NCBI RefSeq assembly: GCF_030323265.1
Contig: NZ_CP104991.1
Span: 1-64,000, forward strand
From: Terrirhizobium terrae
Lineage (GTDB): Bacteria > Pseudomonadota > Alphaproteobacteria > Rhizobiales > Rhizobiaceae
Direction: 5' to 3'
DNA: 64,000 nt
Shown here: positions 29,681-38,614 of the stretch, piece by piece
Numbering within the stretch: the stretch's first letter is position 1
Layout of the letters: every line of letters starts with the position of its first letter
The notes under the pieces: model-generated
Databases searched by the model: none
Seen by the model: the letters and a program-made list of their open reading frames with translations, nothing else
Told to the model about the DNA's origin: nothing
Position numbers and translations under genes: made by a program

Positions 29681-30375
29681 CTAAAGAGGCCAGAGCACGC
29701 TGTAGAGAATTATTGACGTTGCTGAGGCCCGCGGGGTCAATGGTACGCGATGCTCCCGCCCGGCTTTCATCCGCTCGGCCGGGACGGTCCAATCACCGGC
29801 CTTAAGATCGAACTCCTTCCAGACAGCGCCGAACGTCTCACCGGATCGCGCAGCCGTCAGGATCGTGAATTCCAATGCCCGTGCGGCGGTCGCCTCGCGC
29901 TCCCGCAGATCCTTGATGAACGCCGGCACGTCGACATAGGGCATTGCCGCGTAATGGCGCGCGCCAGCTTCCGGCGCTTTGGCAGGAGCTTGTCGAGATG
30001 TCTGCGCCACAGGGCTGGATTTTCGCCGGATCGGTGCCCCTTTGCTTTCGAAGCGACGAGGACGCGCTCGATCCTGCCCCGCACCCGCGAGGCCGTTTCC
30101 GACTTCGTGAGCCAGATAGGCTTCAGCACGGCCAGGATATCCGCCGTGGTGATCTCGTTGACCGGCTTGCTACGCAACGGCGCGGCGTATTCGCGGAGGG
30201 TCGTTCCCCATTGGCCCACGTGCTTCGTATTCCGAAACTGGGGCTTCATCGCTTCGATATAGGCGTCGGCCTCATCACCGAAATTCGGGACGGCCGACGG
30301 TGCGGACCGCCGTGGCCTCGGGTACGCAGGGGCATCGTGAGCGAAAGCGGGAAGGCGGAGGCGCGCTGTTCCCAT
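29681..30375 (-). pseudogene. Tyrosine recombinase remnant (P4-type integrase), truncated at both ends
   Basis: In-frame pieces, joined by one base near 29965, read the core-binding region (AMKPQFRNTKHVGQWGTTLREYA, DILAVLKPIWLTKSETASRV) and the first catalytic block LEFTILTAARSGETFGAVWKEFD. The frame then ends; the HxxR and Tyr boxes are missing. The N-terminal arm-binding domain is also missing and is replaced by the hipA fragment. This is a dead integrase formed by a recombination event. Confidence 0.65.
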
Positions 30376-30455
30376 GCGGCATTATAGGTTAGAGATAGGC
30401 CATCTTGATCTGCCAGGTGGGCGACAGGCCAGTTCTCGTAGTAGATCGTCGTCAC
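30310..30455 (-). pseudogene. hipA: hipA N-terminal fragment
   Basis: GTG 30455 starts MTTIYYENWPVAHLADQDG, continuing LSLTYNAAWEQRASAFPLSL and TMPLRTR, the N-terminal subdomain of HipA kinases. After about 48 residues the similarity stops and integrase sequence begins. The kinase core (ATP loop, catalytic Asp) is absent, so no toxin is made. It follows the hipB-like stop by 12 bases, the normal operon order. Confidence 0.6.
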
Positions 30456-30467
30456 AGCGGCACTCGA

Positions 30468-30751
30468 TCAGAAAAATCGTGGCAGATAGCCGAGATCGTC
30501 GTCGGCCGCCGGGGCGGGCGAGGACATCGCGGATTTTAGGTCGCCGAGATCGATACCCACCGTACGGGCGGCGATCAGCGATTTTTCCAGATGGCAGCTC
30601 GGCTTGCCATTCTCCAGGTCGACGATAAAGCGCTCGCCGGTGCCGCAACACTCGGCCAGCTGTATCTGGGTCCATCCAAGTGTTTTGCGGCGCTTCCGGA
30701 TCAGCGCTCCGAATTCCGCGGCGGATCGGATAATGTAATCTCCATCTCCAT
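30468..30751 (-). CDS. hipB: HipB-like XRE-family antitoxin/repressor (one frameshift near start)
   Basis: A clear helix-turn-helix frame reads FGALIRKRRKTLGWTQIQLA and FIVDLENGKPSCHLEKSL, ending GYLPRFF at the stop 30468-30470. It has no in-frame start; one missing G near 30724 connects it to MEMEITLSDPA from ATG 30751, about 94 residues. Order hipB-hipA and three spaced operators directly upstream support the assignment. With hipA destroyed, hipB may survive only as a repressor. Confidence 0.65.
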
Positions 30752-30760
30752 ACCATTTTG

Positions 30761-30852
30761 CTTACCGTACAGGAAGAAATAGGGAAATCCAGACAATCTT
30801 ACCGATAAGGAAGGAAGGTAACTTCGAATGCAGAAACTTCCTGATCGGGAAG
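30761..30852. promoter_or_regulatory. Three spaced HipB-type operators, CTT(A/C)C-N6-GGAAG
   Basis: Copies at 30761-30776 (CTTACCGTACAGGAAG), 30798-30813 (CTTACCGATAAGGAAG) and 30837-30852 (CTTCCTGATCGGGAAG). Start-to-start spacing is 37 and 39 bases. They sit immediately upstream of the hipB start on the minus strand. HipB of E. coli uses four spaced short palindromes in the same position, so these are the likely autoregulatory sites. Confidence 0.7.
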
Positions 30853-30913
30853 TCAAGTAATTGATATGGTTCGCTGTTAGGTGGGATTTCTCAGGCTCTG
30901 TCAGAAGAGCAAT

Positions 30914-31048
30914 ATGGTCAAATCGGATCAGCGGAAGCCCGCTATAGCGACCGAAGAGCGGTTGGACGACCCGTCGATAAGGATTCAGCAGGCCGCCGAT
31001 GCAATGCACATATGGGACAGGATGCCCGCGGAAGAACGCGAGAGCTAA
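30914..31048 (+). CDS. Possible 44-aa hypothetical protein
   Basis: ATG 30914, MVKSDQRKPAIATEERLDD, ending RMPAEERES at TAA 31046. A charged helical continuation (LTALILDSMRDAVKKRVP) exists one frame over from 31047, so this may be a longer gene with a base missing. It starts divergently from hipB, past the operators. No family recognised. Confidence 0.3.
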   Translation: MVKSDQRKPAIATEERLDDPSIRIQQAADAMHIWDRMPAEERES

Positions 31049-31219
31049 CGGCGCTGATCCTCGACTCCATGCGGGATGCTGTCAAGAAGCGTGTCCCAAA
31101 ATGCGAGCCTCCGACATCCGGCCGCTCTAATTGGGTGCGAGCCCGCAGGCCGGCAACGGCATTGTCTCCTGACGATAATCGGGCACGCAGCCGAGAGCGG
31201 AAAAAGCGTCTAGGCTGAT

Positions 31220-31790
31220 GTCCGGTCCCTCGCCCCCGCAAAATTGCACCTACCAATAGCGAACTTTCTCCAATAAATTCAGTGGATCAAAGGCACTGAA
31301 GGGCGGTGTATAATTCAACGTGGGCCTAAAACTGCCCAGTTAATATCTCAGCGCGTCCAACATTTGAATGAGGACTTTCTCCCAAATAGAATTTGATCGA
31401 TAGACGCACCACACGCGCAAGTCACCCTTTGTCAGCCTGGCGCTCATTACTGGCGCGAACAGAAGTGGTTGTATCTGGCGATGCGTGCATTTCGACGAGC
31501 GCTCCATCGATCTGCCCTTCAGCAGTGGAGCCGCGCACGAAAACCGCAGAGACTCAAGAGCGTTTTCGCACTCCGCCATGCAGGATATGGTCCTAAAGAG
31601 ACTGAAGATTGGCCATGTAGCTCATCATTCGAAAACTACCGGTCATCAGCCGTCTGCCATTACAGAGAACAATAATTTGCGGCGAGCCAGAGATCAGCTG
31701 GTATCCGCTCCAATCGTGCACTGGGAGAACAGTTACTTAAGGGCGAGCGATCTTAAGCCACGACAGCACAGAGGACATTGATCTCATCCC
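31220..31790. other. 570-base gap without a supported gene
   Basis: Short frames on both strands show no motif, no good start signal and no consistent codon bias. Probably holds the promoter for the rightward gene at 31791. Confidence 0.4.
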
Positions 31791-32420
31791 ATGACTAAAG
31801 AGCTCGATCAGGTCAATATTTATCGCCGGCTGAACGGTAACCGGCTTGTCATCTTCGAGAGGCAGGGTACTCTTTTACGGCAAAAACATGGATCTAGAAC
31901 ACTTTCTCTCGATGACATAGATGAGACACTGCTCCACGTCTTGCACAGACTTCGATGTAGCCATTTTAATTTTGGTTTTATATCCGATCACGGGGGTGTG
32001 GAAGACGGTCAAGCGGGCCAACAATCGGCATCAACGCTCATACATGTTCTCGATGGCATTCTTGGTGCGTACGGAGCATCACCGCACTTTTGGCTGGCCT
32101 GGCCACCGACAGCAGCTCCAGAAAGTTCTACACACTTCGCCAACCAAAAATTTCTGGACACAGCAGGGATGATTGCTCGCATTTTGGAGCATTACGACCT
32201 TGAGATTTCGAAATGCGTCTTTGTTGGCACGACCCTCGCAGGGCTTGCTGCCGCAGCGGGCCTCGGCGTAGATGCCCTCCAGTACTCCGCCTTTGCTGAA
32301 AGCAATGTCCCGAAATCTGAAACAGCGGAGTTGATTACCCTTCAGATTATGGGGCTAGCGGCACGCTCACGTTCCGCGCGTCAGTTGGGAAGACGACGTT
32401 CTCTGGTGACGGGGCACTAG
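31791..32420 (+). CDS. HAD-like protein with degenerate catalytic motifs
   Basis: 209 residues. The layout matches HAD-IIIA phosphatases: motif I position VIFERQGTLL, a middle FNFGFISDHGGVEDGQ, and a motif IV region CVFVGTTLAGLAAAAGLGVDAL. In active enzymes motif I is DxDGT and motif IV is GDxxxD; here the nucleophile Asp is Glu/Arg and the metal Asp is missing. It is therefore probably not a phosphatase and may be a decayed or repurposed protein. Its stop overlaps the relaxase stop by four bases (convergent). Confidence 0.5.
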   Translation: MTKELDQVNIYRRLNGNRLVIFERQGTLLRQKHGSRTLSLDDIDETLLHVLHRLRCSHFNFGFISDHGGVEDGQAGQQSASTLIHVLDGILGAYGASPHFWLAWPPTAAPESSTHFANQKFLDTAGMIARILEHYDLEISKCVFVGTTLAGLAAAAGLGVDALQYSAFAESNVPKSETAELITLQIMGLAARSRSARQLGRRRSLVTGH

Positions 32421-34430
32421 CGACTGCGATCCCTATCCTGTGGCGGGCGCAACTTGATCGATTTGGGAATATCCCGGCTTGCCTCTTTGGTTGTTGCCTT
32501 TTCCGGCGGCCGCTCTTGATCCTGACCTCGCAAATCCGCATTGGACCGAGCAATGCGCGCCGCGTCGGCAATGCGATCATTCGAGCTCCTGTAGACGACG
32601 CCCTGCTCCGCCACATGATCGCGCCCCGCCGCAGACTTTGTAACCAAAGCATCCGGCTTCCCCTGAACAGTTTTTGAGTCAGTCCGACCACGATCCTTTA
32701 CGACTCTCGAGTCCAGCTGCAGACCGACCACCTTTCCGATGACTTCCGTTGCCTGCTCAAAGATTAAGCGGTCAGCGGGATCGGCAATCTTTGCCGCGAC
32801 ACTCACCGCAATATTGGCCAAAGTTTCCTTTGCCGCTTTCGCCTGCGTCGAACTGATCGGTGTAGATCGGATCATATTGTCCTGCCCTTTCTCTTCTGCG
32901 GGATCACGTCCCTGTTGAACGGCGGCTTCAAGCCGGTGATGTTCACGACGCAGCCCGGCACAAAGATCCTGACTCAGCTCACGAACCGTACTCGGGGCAG
33001 ATCTGTCGCGCGCGAGGCCATCGAGCATTTGAATCACTCGGCCAACGGCTCGACGAGTTTGCTCGAACCTAAGTTTGGCGTCATCGCGGCTCGGCTCGAC
33101 AGGCCTATCCCAGATCTTAGAAACCACTTTGTCGAAAACATTGGAGGGCGCGGTCGCCCCCATCCGCTGAAACATCTCCCATTCCCACCGCTTGACCGGA
33201 GGAGGAGCCGCACGTTCGGTCCGCTTCTGTCGATCTATAGGTAATCCCCGATCACGAGCCTTTTCGGCGAAACGAAGCCGCCATTCCGCGAAGTCGCGAA
33301 TATTTGGATTGAGCGCACGCCCAGTGCTATTGCGTAGCGCAACGACAACATGCAGATGCGGATGCTTCTGCGGGTCCGCACGATTATGGACGGCATAGGC
33401 GTAGCGGTGACCGGTGAACTGCTCTCTCAGAAAATCTCGACCAGCGAGAACGAACCGATCGCGGTCCACGTTGGCCGGCCCGGATAGCAGGAGGTGCATG
33501 AAGTCCCGTGGCTGCCGCGTCTGCATCAGCGACCCGACCAATTGACCGTGCTTGGTCAAGTCCTGGTGATCCGTGGACACGAGCTCGCGACGTTCGCTAC
33601 CTTGCTCGTAACGACCGCTTTTTCCCGGCCTCTCGACCAGCTGGGTTTTGTCGAGACGGCAACCTCCGCGCCATCGCGTTGCATGGCGTGGAGGGTCGCC
33701 GTAAAGCCCTTCGGTCCAGACGAGCAACTCGCCGGATACCGGGAAACCGGAATGATCCCGGCGTCCCGCAAGGCCCGGTCCATGCGACGCTCTATGGCAT
33801 GGACGTTATCGATTTCAGCGGAAATCCGGTTGAGCTGGCCGCGGTCAGATCGGTCCTTCTTTTCGTGCGCGATGACCAGCGCGAAATGCAACCTTGTCTG
33901 CCCTCCCACGCCGTCGCTCACGCTGAAGGCATAGGTCCGATTGGTGTCGCCCTCTCGGTAGAAGCCGTCATCGGCAAGTGATCGAAGGGCGTGTCCGATT
34001 TTCTTCCTCTCAGCGGTCTCCAATTCATAGGTTAGGCGCAGAACATCATCGGTGCCCTTCCGATGGCTGAATTCACGCTCCCATGATCGCACCGCCGCGT
34101 TGATGTCCGTGACTTCCAGCCCGTCTTGATCGCGCGCCTTCTCTTCCTTGCTTTGGTAGGCAAGGACATTTTTCGCAGATACTGCTCCTGCTCCGTAAGA
34201 CAATACCTTCACGACAACTGCATTGTTTCCGGATGCCCGGCTGAGCGCCGAGGCCGCGCCAGCATTCTTCCCCGCCGCAGATAAACTGCCAGATGCAGCC
34301 GACCTATTACGGGTGCCTCCACCTCCCCGCCGCGCCGACGGCTGTCCTCTTCGACCAAATCGAAATAGCTCGGCAGCCTGCGGTCGGCCGACTTCGACAT
34401 CGAGGGAGTGTTAGATCGATCGTTCATCAT
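32417..34430 (-). CDS. VirD2/MobP-type conjugative relaxase (two frameshifts)
   Basis: ATG 34430 follows AGGAAG. Two missing bases (a G near 34330, an A near 33645) split it into three frames; corrected it has about 671 residues. The N-terminal nuclease has the three-His metal motif in HPHLHVVVAL preceded by FTGHRYAYAVHNRAD and a strand MHLLLSGPANVDRD. The C-terminal ~350 residues are charged and low in complexity, as expected for a coupling-protein interaction tail. It nicks oriT and pilots the strand through VirD4/VirB. Its start overlaps the mobC-like stop by 20 bases. The catalytic Tyr is not assigned with certainty. Confidence 0.8.
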
Positions 34431-34782
34431 GCTTCCTAATAAGGTCGTCGATGAAGCTTGATGGGCGGACGAAGCTCGCCTCACGAACGGCGTCCAATGC
34501 GCCCGTCAGCTCCTTTAAACTATCCGCCATCGCCGCGCACGACGGGGAGCTGTTGCCCGCCAGAAGAAAATCCTCATTGCGAAACGCAAGCTCACGCAGG
34601 AATTGACGCATGTTTGCGAGCTGCCGGTCATGTTCTTCGAGCATCGCAGGAATGCGGGTAATCTCGCGGGTTACAATCAACTTGGCGACAATATTGGTGG
34701 AAACGTCGAGCCGCTTTGCGAGCTTGTCCAGACCGTTTAGAACGTGAGCCGGGAGGCGGAACATGATCGCTGGCTCACGCAT
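34411..34782 (-). CDS. VirD1/MobC-like relaxosome accessory protein
   Basis: 123 residues. A ribbon-helix-helix-like N-terminus (IMFRLPAHVLNGLDKLAKRL, STNIVAKLIVTREI) is followed by a helical region (MLEEHDRQLANMRQFLRELA). Small RHH proteins encoded just before the relaxase gene bind and melt oriT. Position between virC2-like and relaxase genes fits that job. Low sequence recognition; the call rests mainly on fold pattern and context. Confidence 0.6.
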   Translation of the reverse strand: MREPAIMFRLPAHVLNGLDKLAKRLDVSTNIVAKLIVTREITRIPAMLEEHDRQLANMRQFLRELAFRNEDFLLAGNSSPSCAAMADSLKELTGALDAVREASFVRPSSFIDDLIRKHDERSI

Positions 34783-34787
34783 AAGCC

Positions 34788-35192
34788 TTAAAATCCCCGC
34801 GCCTTCAAAGCTTCCAGGATAAGGCGATGGGTTGCCGCGGACAGCTGTTCATGTTGCTCGAGGGAAACGCGAAAGATCTTCATCAAAACATCGTCGTCGA
34901 GATAAAGAGAGATGCGCTTCCTTCGGACAACGTCAGCATTCGTCACCACCGAGCGCTTCGTCGTCACCTCATCATGGCGATCGCCCCTACCCTTACGAGT
35001 TGCTGATGGCGAGACAACCTTCTCACCATCCCCATTGTTTTCCTCGGGGAGGCCTTCTTCCGGCAACCAGGTTTTCAGATCAATGTCCGTCGGCATGTAC
35101 GAGGTTGCAGCGTCTTCGACCGCTTTGACATGCTCTTCCCTCGATCGTGACAGAGCGAGGATGTTTCCGGCTGGTGTTCGCTCTCGAGACAT
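34788..35192 (-). CDS. VirC2-like ribbon-helix-helix DNA-binding protein
   Basis: 134 residues. The N-terminal half is charged and probably disordered; the C-terminal half RKRISLYLDDDVLMKIFRVS followed by LEQHEQLSAATHRLILEAL is a ribbon-helix-helix with dimerising helices. In Ti plasmids VirC2 has this fold and acts with VirC1 to enhance T-strand production. Here it lies between the ParA/VirC1-like gene and the mobC-like gene in one leftward operon. Confidence 0.6.
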   Translation of the reverse strand: MSRERTPAGNILALSRSREEHVKAVEDAATSYMPTDIDLKTWLPEEGLPEENNGDGEKVVSPSATRKGRGDRHDEVTTKRSVVTNADVVRRKRISLYLDDDVLMKIFRVSLEQHEQLSAATHRLILEALKARGF

Positions 35193-35196
35193 GAAG

Positions 35197-35946
35197 CTAG
35201 GCTGCCTCCCTCTGCAGCAGGCCGATAAACTCGTTGTTGATCCTCTTCACGAGATCGATTGCATCGAGGACGCTCTCGCAAGCCCGCCGCTTGGCGGATA
35301 ATGTCAAGGCCTGATTGCTCTCTATGGTGGCCAGTTTGGAGTAGAGAGAACCAAAGCCAGCCCCGACATCGCTGAAGTGGTTACTCTTGCGGACGACCGT
35401 GTCGACTATCGGAATTTTGCCGCTGGTCAGGATTGTATGCACCTCCGGCAAAGATCGATTATGCTTCAGCGCAATCATATCGATATAGTTCCAGATCGCC
35501 GCAAACGGGATCGGACCGGCTGCCCGCTTCTTCGAGATTTCCGTCAGGATTGTTGCTACCTTGATCGCCGACGTCGCAGCGGTCGGCTCAGGAATGATCG
35601 GGATCAGCACGGCATCGCACTCATGATAGACCTCGATTGCGCGGTGGTGCACATAGCCTCCGACGTCGTAGATGCGGATGTCCGCTTCGGGCGCCTCCGA
35701 AAGTCGATCAGGGAAGCGATCCCCCGGTCCAATTCGACAGTGAAGCAGAGTGCCGTCGGTCGGCAAAAGACCACGTTTCATGGAGACGTTGTACCATCGC
35801 GTCGATGACTCCTGTTCGTCGCAATCGATGAGAAGCGTGCGATGTCCCTGCTGGGCAAACTCTGCCGCCAAATTGACGTTAAGCGTCGATTTTCCAGCGC
35901 CTCCCTTGAAGGTCGAGATTGCGAGTGAGAGTGGTTTAGCTACCAT
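35197..35946 (-). CDS. ParA/VirC1-like ATPase
   Basis: 249 residues from ATG 35946 (TTG at 35964 also in frame). Deviant Walker A FKGGAGKSTLNVNLAAEFA near the N-terminus, Walker A' in TLLIDCDEQESSTRW, Walker B in IRIYDVGGYV. ParA-type ATPases position plasmids; the VirC1 branch recruits relaxosomes to the cell pole and the coupling protein. The absence of parB and a replication gene and the presence of RHH, mobC-like and relaxase genes downstream favour the VirC1 role. Confidence 0.7.
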   Translation of the reverse strand: MVAKPLSLAISTFKGGAGKSTLNVNLAAEFAQQGHRTLLIDCDEQESSTRWYNVSMKRGLLPTDGTLLHCRIGPGDRFPDRLSEAPEADIRIYDVGGYVHHRAIEVYHECDAVLIPIIPEPTAATSAIKVATILTEISKKRAAGPIPFAAIWNYIDMIALKHNRSLPEVHTILTSGKIPIVDTVVRKSNHFSDVGAGFGSLYSKLATIESNQALTLSAKRRACESVLDAIDLVKRINNEFIGLLQREAA

Positions 35947-36032
35947 AACGTTTCTCGAATCCAAGCCGTGCTGTCGTGCGGCAGTTCAAATTCGCCGGGC
36001 GCGCAAACAACCCAGGCCAAACACGATAGCGA

Positions 36033-36428
36033 TCACATTCCCCACCACGAGGGTGGCGACCCGTGCGAATTGGCCATGGAGTTCCTAAGCTTGGCGAGAC
36101 TTTCGTCCTGCCGCCTTGCCGCAATCGCCATGTCGGCCTCCTCGAGGCGCTCAGTCGTTGTTTTCTCCGGCGGTTTACCCGGCCAAACTCCCAGTATCGG
36201 CAGGCAAAGAAGTGTAGCTGAAGCGATAGTCGCCGCCTTGAACAATTCCGAATGGGCGTAGAGATCTGAAGCCGATTGCCAGAGTGATAAGGTCCAATCT
36301 GCGGGAAGAAAGCACGAAACCAACAGATAGATCGGCGCTACAACCAACAATAAAGCAATCTGGGTGAGAACGCAGATTGAGCGAAAAGAGAACCGCACAA
36401 ACATAAAAGCCGTCCGAAATGCCGCCAT
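36033..36428 (-). CDS. Small two-helix membrane protein heading the relaxosome operon
   Basis: 131 residues from ATG 36428, chosen for the GGGAGG site 7 bases upstream. Two or three hydrophobic segments (SICVLTQIALLLVVAPIYLL; FKAATIASATLLCLPILGVW) and a charged helical tail (ERLEEADMAIAARRQDESLAKL). No family recognised. It precedes virC1-like and lies just downstream of one 23-bp repeated element, so it is probably the first gene of the conjugation DNA-processing operon. Confidence 0.6.
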   Translation of the reverse strand: MAAFRTAFMFVRFSFRSICVLTQIALLLVVAPIYLLVSCFLPADWTLSLWQSASDLYAHSELFKAATIASATLLCLPILGVWPGKPPEKTTTERLEEADMAIAARRQDESLAKLRNSMANSHGSPPSWWGM

Positions 36429-36490
36429 CGACGTCCTCCCTGAAGAGTTGAGCAGCACTCAGATCCTACATCACACTTTTCGAACAGTCC

Positions 36491-36513
36491 ATACTTGCAC
36501 TGCAGTATAATTT
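36491..36513. promoter_or_regulatory. 23-bp repeated element, copy C (relaxosome operon)
   Basis: Matches the element at 57188-57210 in 19 of 23 positions, sharing CACT-N-CAGTATAATTT. Located ~63 bases upstream of the ATG at 36428, reading into the leftward relaxosome operon. Confidence 0.65.
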
Positions 36514-36853
36514 AATGCATTGTGTGGTATGTCTCAAATGACCGATAAACGCGGGCACTGTCACGCGTGATGCGTCTTATCATTCTGCTCTTATGCAATT
36601 TCTAGAGCATCTGTTTACGTCACGATGCGGGATGGAAAGAGCTCATGCGACAGCTAGTTACGAACATGCAGGCCGTTCATGTCACAGGAATAAAATTGTT
36701 CCCGGCACCACGCACGACAACCTTCGCTGCAGCGATCACGGCAGTCCTCAATGCCATCAGCATGAAAAATGAAAATGCATCAAGCGGGAGCGTGAAGCCA
36801 AGCTTTGCCGAGTGCTCCGCTCAGTCGATCAATTGACGCGGGTGGGAGGCACA

Positions 36854-37481
36854 ATGCTCATTCCCACAATTCTTGCCTCCAGCTTTTATGCAAGTATTTA
36901 CTTCATGCCTGACATCAAAGCGGGCCACACGCTGCTCCCACAGAGATCCACCGCTCCGATAGCCCTAATTCAGGCTACAGAAGCGGATCTCACCTCACCA
37001 GCCAGCGAGACTCCCGCGCCGCATTCACCCCCTTTCCAATCAGCGCGCAATTCGAGACGGCTGACACCTGGGTTTCCGGGGACGCCGATATCGTCTCTAT
37101 GGCGTTCAGGCATGTTTGAGAGGAACGCGCGTCACGGTCCTGAACGGGACACTACGCGATTGCGGCGAGCTAAACATCATCATGGCGCAGGCAATCATCA
37201 GGGATACAAGGCCTGTCTGCGAAGATGTCAAAGACATCGATCAGAACAACGCCGTGGTCGTTTGCCACACGACATCAGGTGAGCGCCATTACGATCTCGC
37301 GACCTACCTCATTGCCCAGGGATGGGCGTTTGCGGCGGTCGACGATCACGGGCAACTCATCGTACCCGGCTATAGGGTAGCCGAGGAAAGCGCGCGGTTA
37401 GCGAGAGCGGGGCTGTGGGCCTCATCTGATTTGCCCCATCCTCTCTCCGTCCTGCAGAGCCATGGAGGCCTCAGAAAGTGA
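36854..37481 (+). CDS. Exported SNase-like protein A (two frameshifts)
   Basis: ATG 36854 follows GGGAGG. An N-terminal hydrophobic segment TILASSFYASIYFMPDIKAG probably exports it. Missing bases near 37030 (C-run) and 37116 (T-run) must be restored. The body reads GTRVTVLNGTLRDCGELNII and the family-like end YLIAQGWAFAAVDDHGQLIV, YRVAEESARLARAGLWASSD, which matches the C-terminus of staphylococcal-nuclease-fold proteins (about 209 residues). The nuclease Arg/Glu catalytic set is not clear. Stop overlaps the next start (GTGA). Confidence 0.55.
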
Positions 37482-38068
37482 GGTTCGTTTCAAAGCTTTT
37501 CATAGCACTGTCCATTTTGCCCGCCTCTCTGATGGCCCAACAGCAGCCGGCTAATTTGCCGCGCCAGATTTATGGAAAGGTCCGGGTCGTCGATAGCACG
37601 ACCTTCGAGTTCGTCAGGACCACTCAGCTCGTGCGGCTGGCCGGGTTTGAGGCGCCCAGGCTTGAACAGACTGCCACCGATGACGGGGTATCCTGGCCGG
37701 TGGGCCAGGTGTCTCGTGCATGGATGATCCTTAGGACGCTCGGGCAGAACCTCAACTGCGCGCCGATCGGTCGCGATCGGAACAAGGTTTTGATCGCCCA
37801 CTGCTTCGTCGGAGAAACAAACCTTGCCGCGACTGCGATTGCAGAGGGCATCGGATATGCCTTCAACTATCGCGACGAACCGCAGGTGCCTGCATATTTC
37901 GATATCGAGAGAAAGGCACGTGGATTGGGCTATGGCGTTTGGTCGTCACCAGACCTGCCGCCGCCCTGGCTCTACGCTGCAACGATCGCGAAACCTGCAG
38001 ATTTTGAGCCAGAGCGGCCGGACACTAAAATGGAGCTTCCCTGCCCTTGCCGGTCTCCAAAGAAATAG
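37478..38068 (+). CDS. Exported SNase-like protein B
   Basis: 196 residues from GTG 37478. Signal peptide MRFVSKLFIALSILPASLMA, then a staphylococcal-nuclease-like domain: GKVRVVDSTTFEF, VRLAGFEAPRLEQ, NKVLIAHCFVGETNLAATAI and FDIERKARGLGYGVWSSPDL. The order of blocks is that of thermonuclease but several catalytic positions differ. It is paralogous in layout to protein A and coupled to it. Located in the T4SS region on the opposite strand; an accessory role in the periplasm during DNA transfer is possible but unproven. Confidence 0.65.
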   Translation: MRFVSKLFIALSILPASLMAQQQPANLPRQIYGKVRVVDSTTFEFVRTTQLVRLAGFEAPRLEQTATDDGVSWPVGQVSRAWMILRTLGQNLNCAPIGRDRNKVLIAHCFVGETNLAATAIAEGIGYAFNYRDEPQVPAYFDIERKARGLGYGVWSSPDLPPPWLYAATIAKPADFEPERPDTKMELPCPCRSPKK

Positions 38069-38097
38069 ATGACATCAACCATGCGAATGGAGGCTAG

Positions 38098-38412
38098 ATG
38101 CTTCGCTTATGTAAACCCTTGCCGATCGCACTGATCCTCGTCGTATCGAACGCGGCCGCAGGCCTTGCTCAAGATGCTGTCACGCCGTCCCAGATCGAAA
38201 GCCGCGACCCGAATGCCTGCGGTGCCGCGGGCGCTGGCTGCGACCCGGCCGCCGTCCAGGAATGGAAGGTCGTCGGCAATCGCCTCGCCGATCTGTCATC
38301 GGCGGATCTCAGCCAATACGCCTATGCGTGCGCTCAGCACCAGGACTGGAAAAAGGATTGCGAGACTGACCCGGCCGCAGTTCTGAGACGACTGGGCATC
38401 GAGGGATACTGA
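38098..38412 (+). CDS. Small periplasmic hypothetical protein, 104 aa
   Basis: Signal peptide LPIALILVVSNAAAGLAQ cleaved before DAVTPSQIE. The mature part has four Cys residues (NACGAAGAGCDP, YACAQHQDWKKDCET), likely forming disulfides. Same strand and same series as the SNase-like genes. No family recognised. Confidence 0.6.
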   Translation: MLRLCKPLPIALILVVSNAAAGLAQDAVTPSQIESRDPNACGAAGAGCDPAAVQEWKVVGNRLADLSSADLSQYAYACAQHQDWKKDCETDPAAVLRRLGIEGY

Positions 38413-38415
38413 GCC

Positions 38416-38541
38416 TTGTCGGCTAGATCATCCTACGGATGGCTTGTTGCTGCAACACCGTTCGCATTCCTGATCGGCTCTGCCGGAGGCTTTATCCTGC
38501 ACGCCGATCAATCAAAGGATCAGGATCATTCGCCGAAATGA
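38416..38541 (+). CDS. Tiny membrane protein, 41 aa
   Basis: TTG 38416, three bases after the previous stop, to TGA 38541. One transmembrane helix (WLVAATPFAFLIGSAGGFIL) and a charged tail HADQSKDQDHSPK. The close spacing within the rightward series and a normal protein-like composition support it; the TTG start is a caveat. Confidence 0.45.
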   Translation: MSARSSYGWLVAATPFAFLIGSAGGFILHADQSKDQDHSPK

Positions 38542-38614
38542 GGCGACCCGGGATGTCGTTCGCAAAAACGATGTCGCTGGGAGCAACTGCAATGATATGA
38601 AGTGGAGGCATGTT

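Noticed and set aside
35197..35946. RepA of a repABC replication operon
   Set aside because: No RepB or RepC genes follow; neighbours are relaxosome genes, and length is short for RepA (~400 aa).
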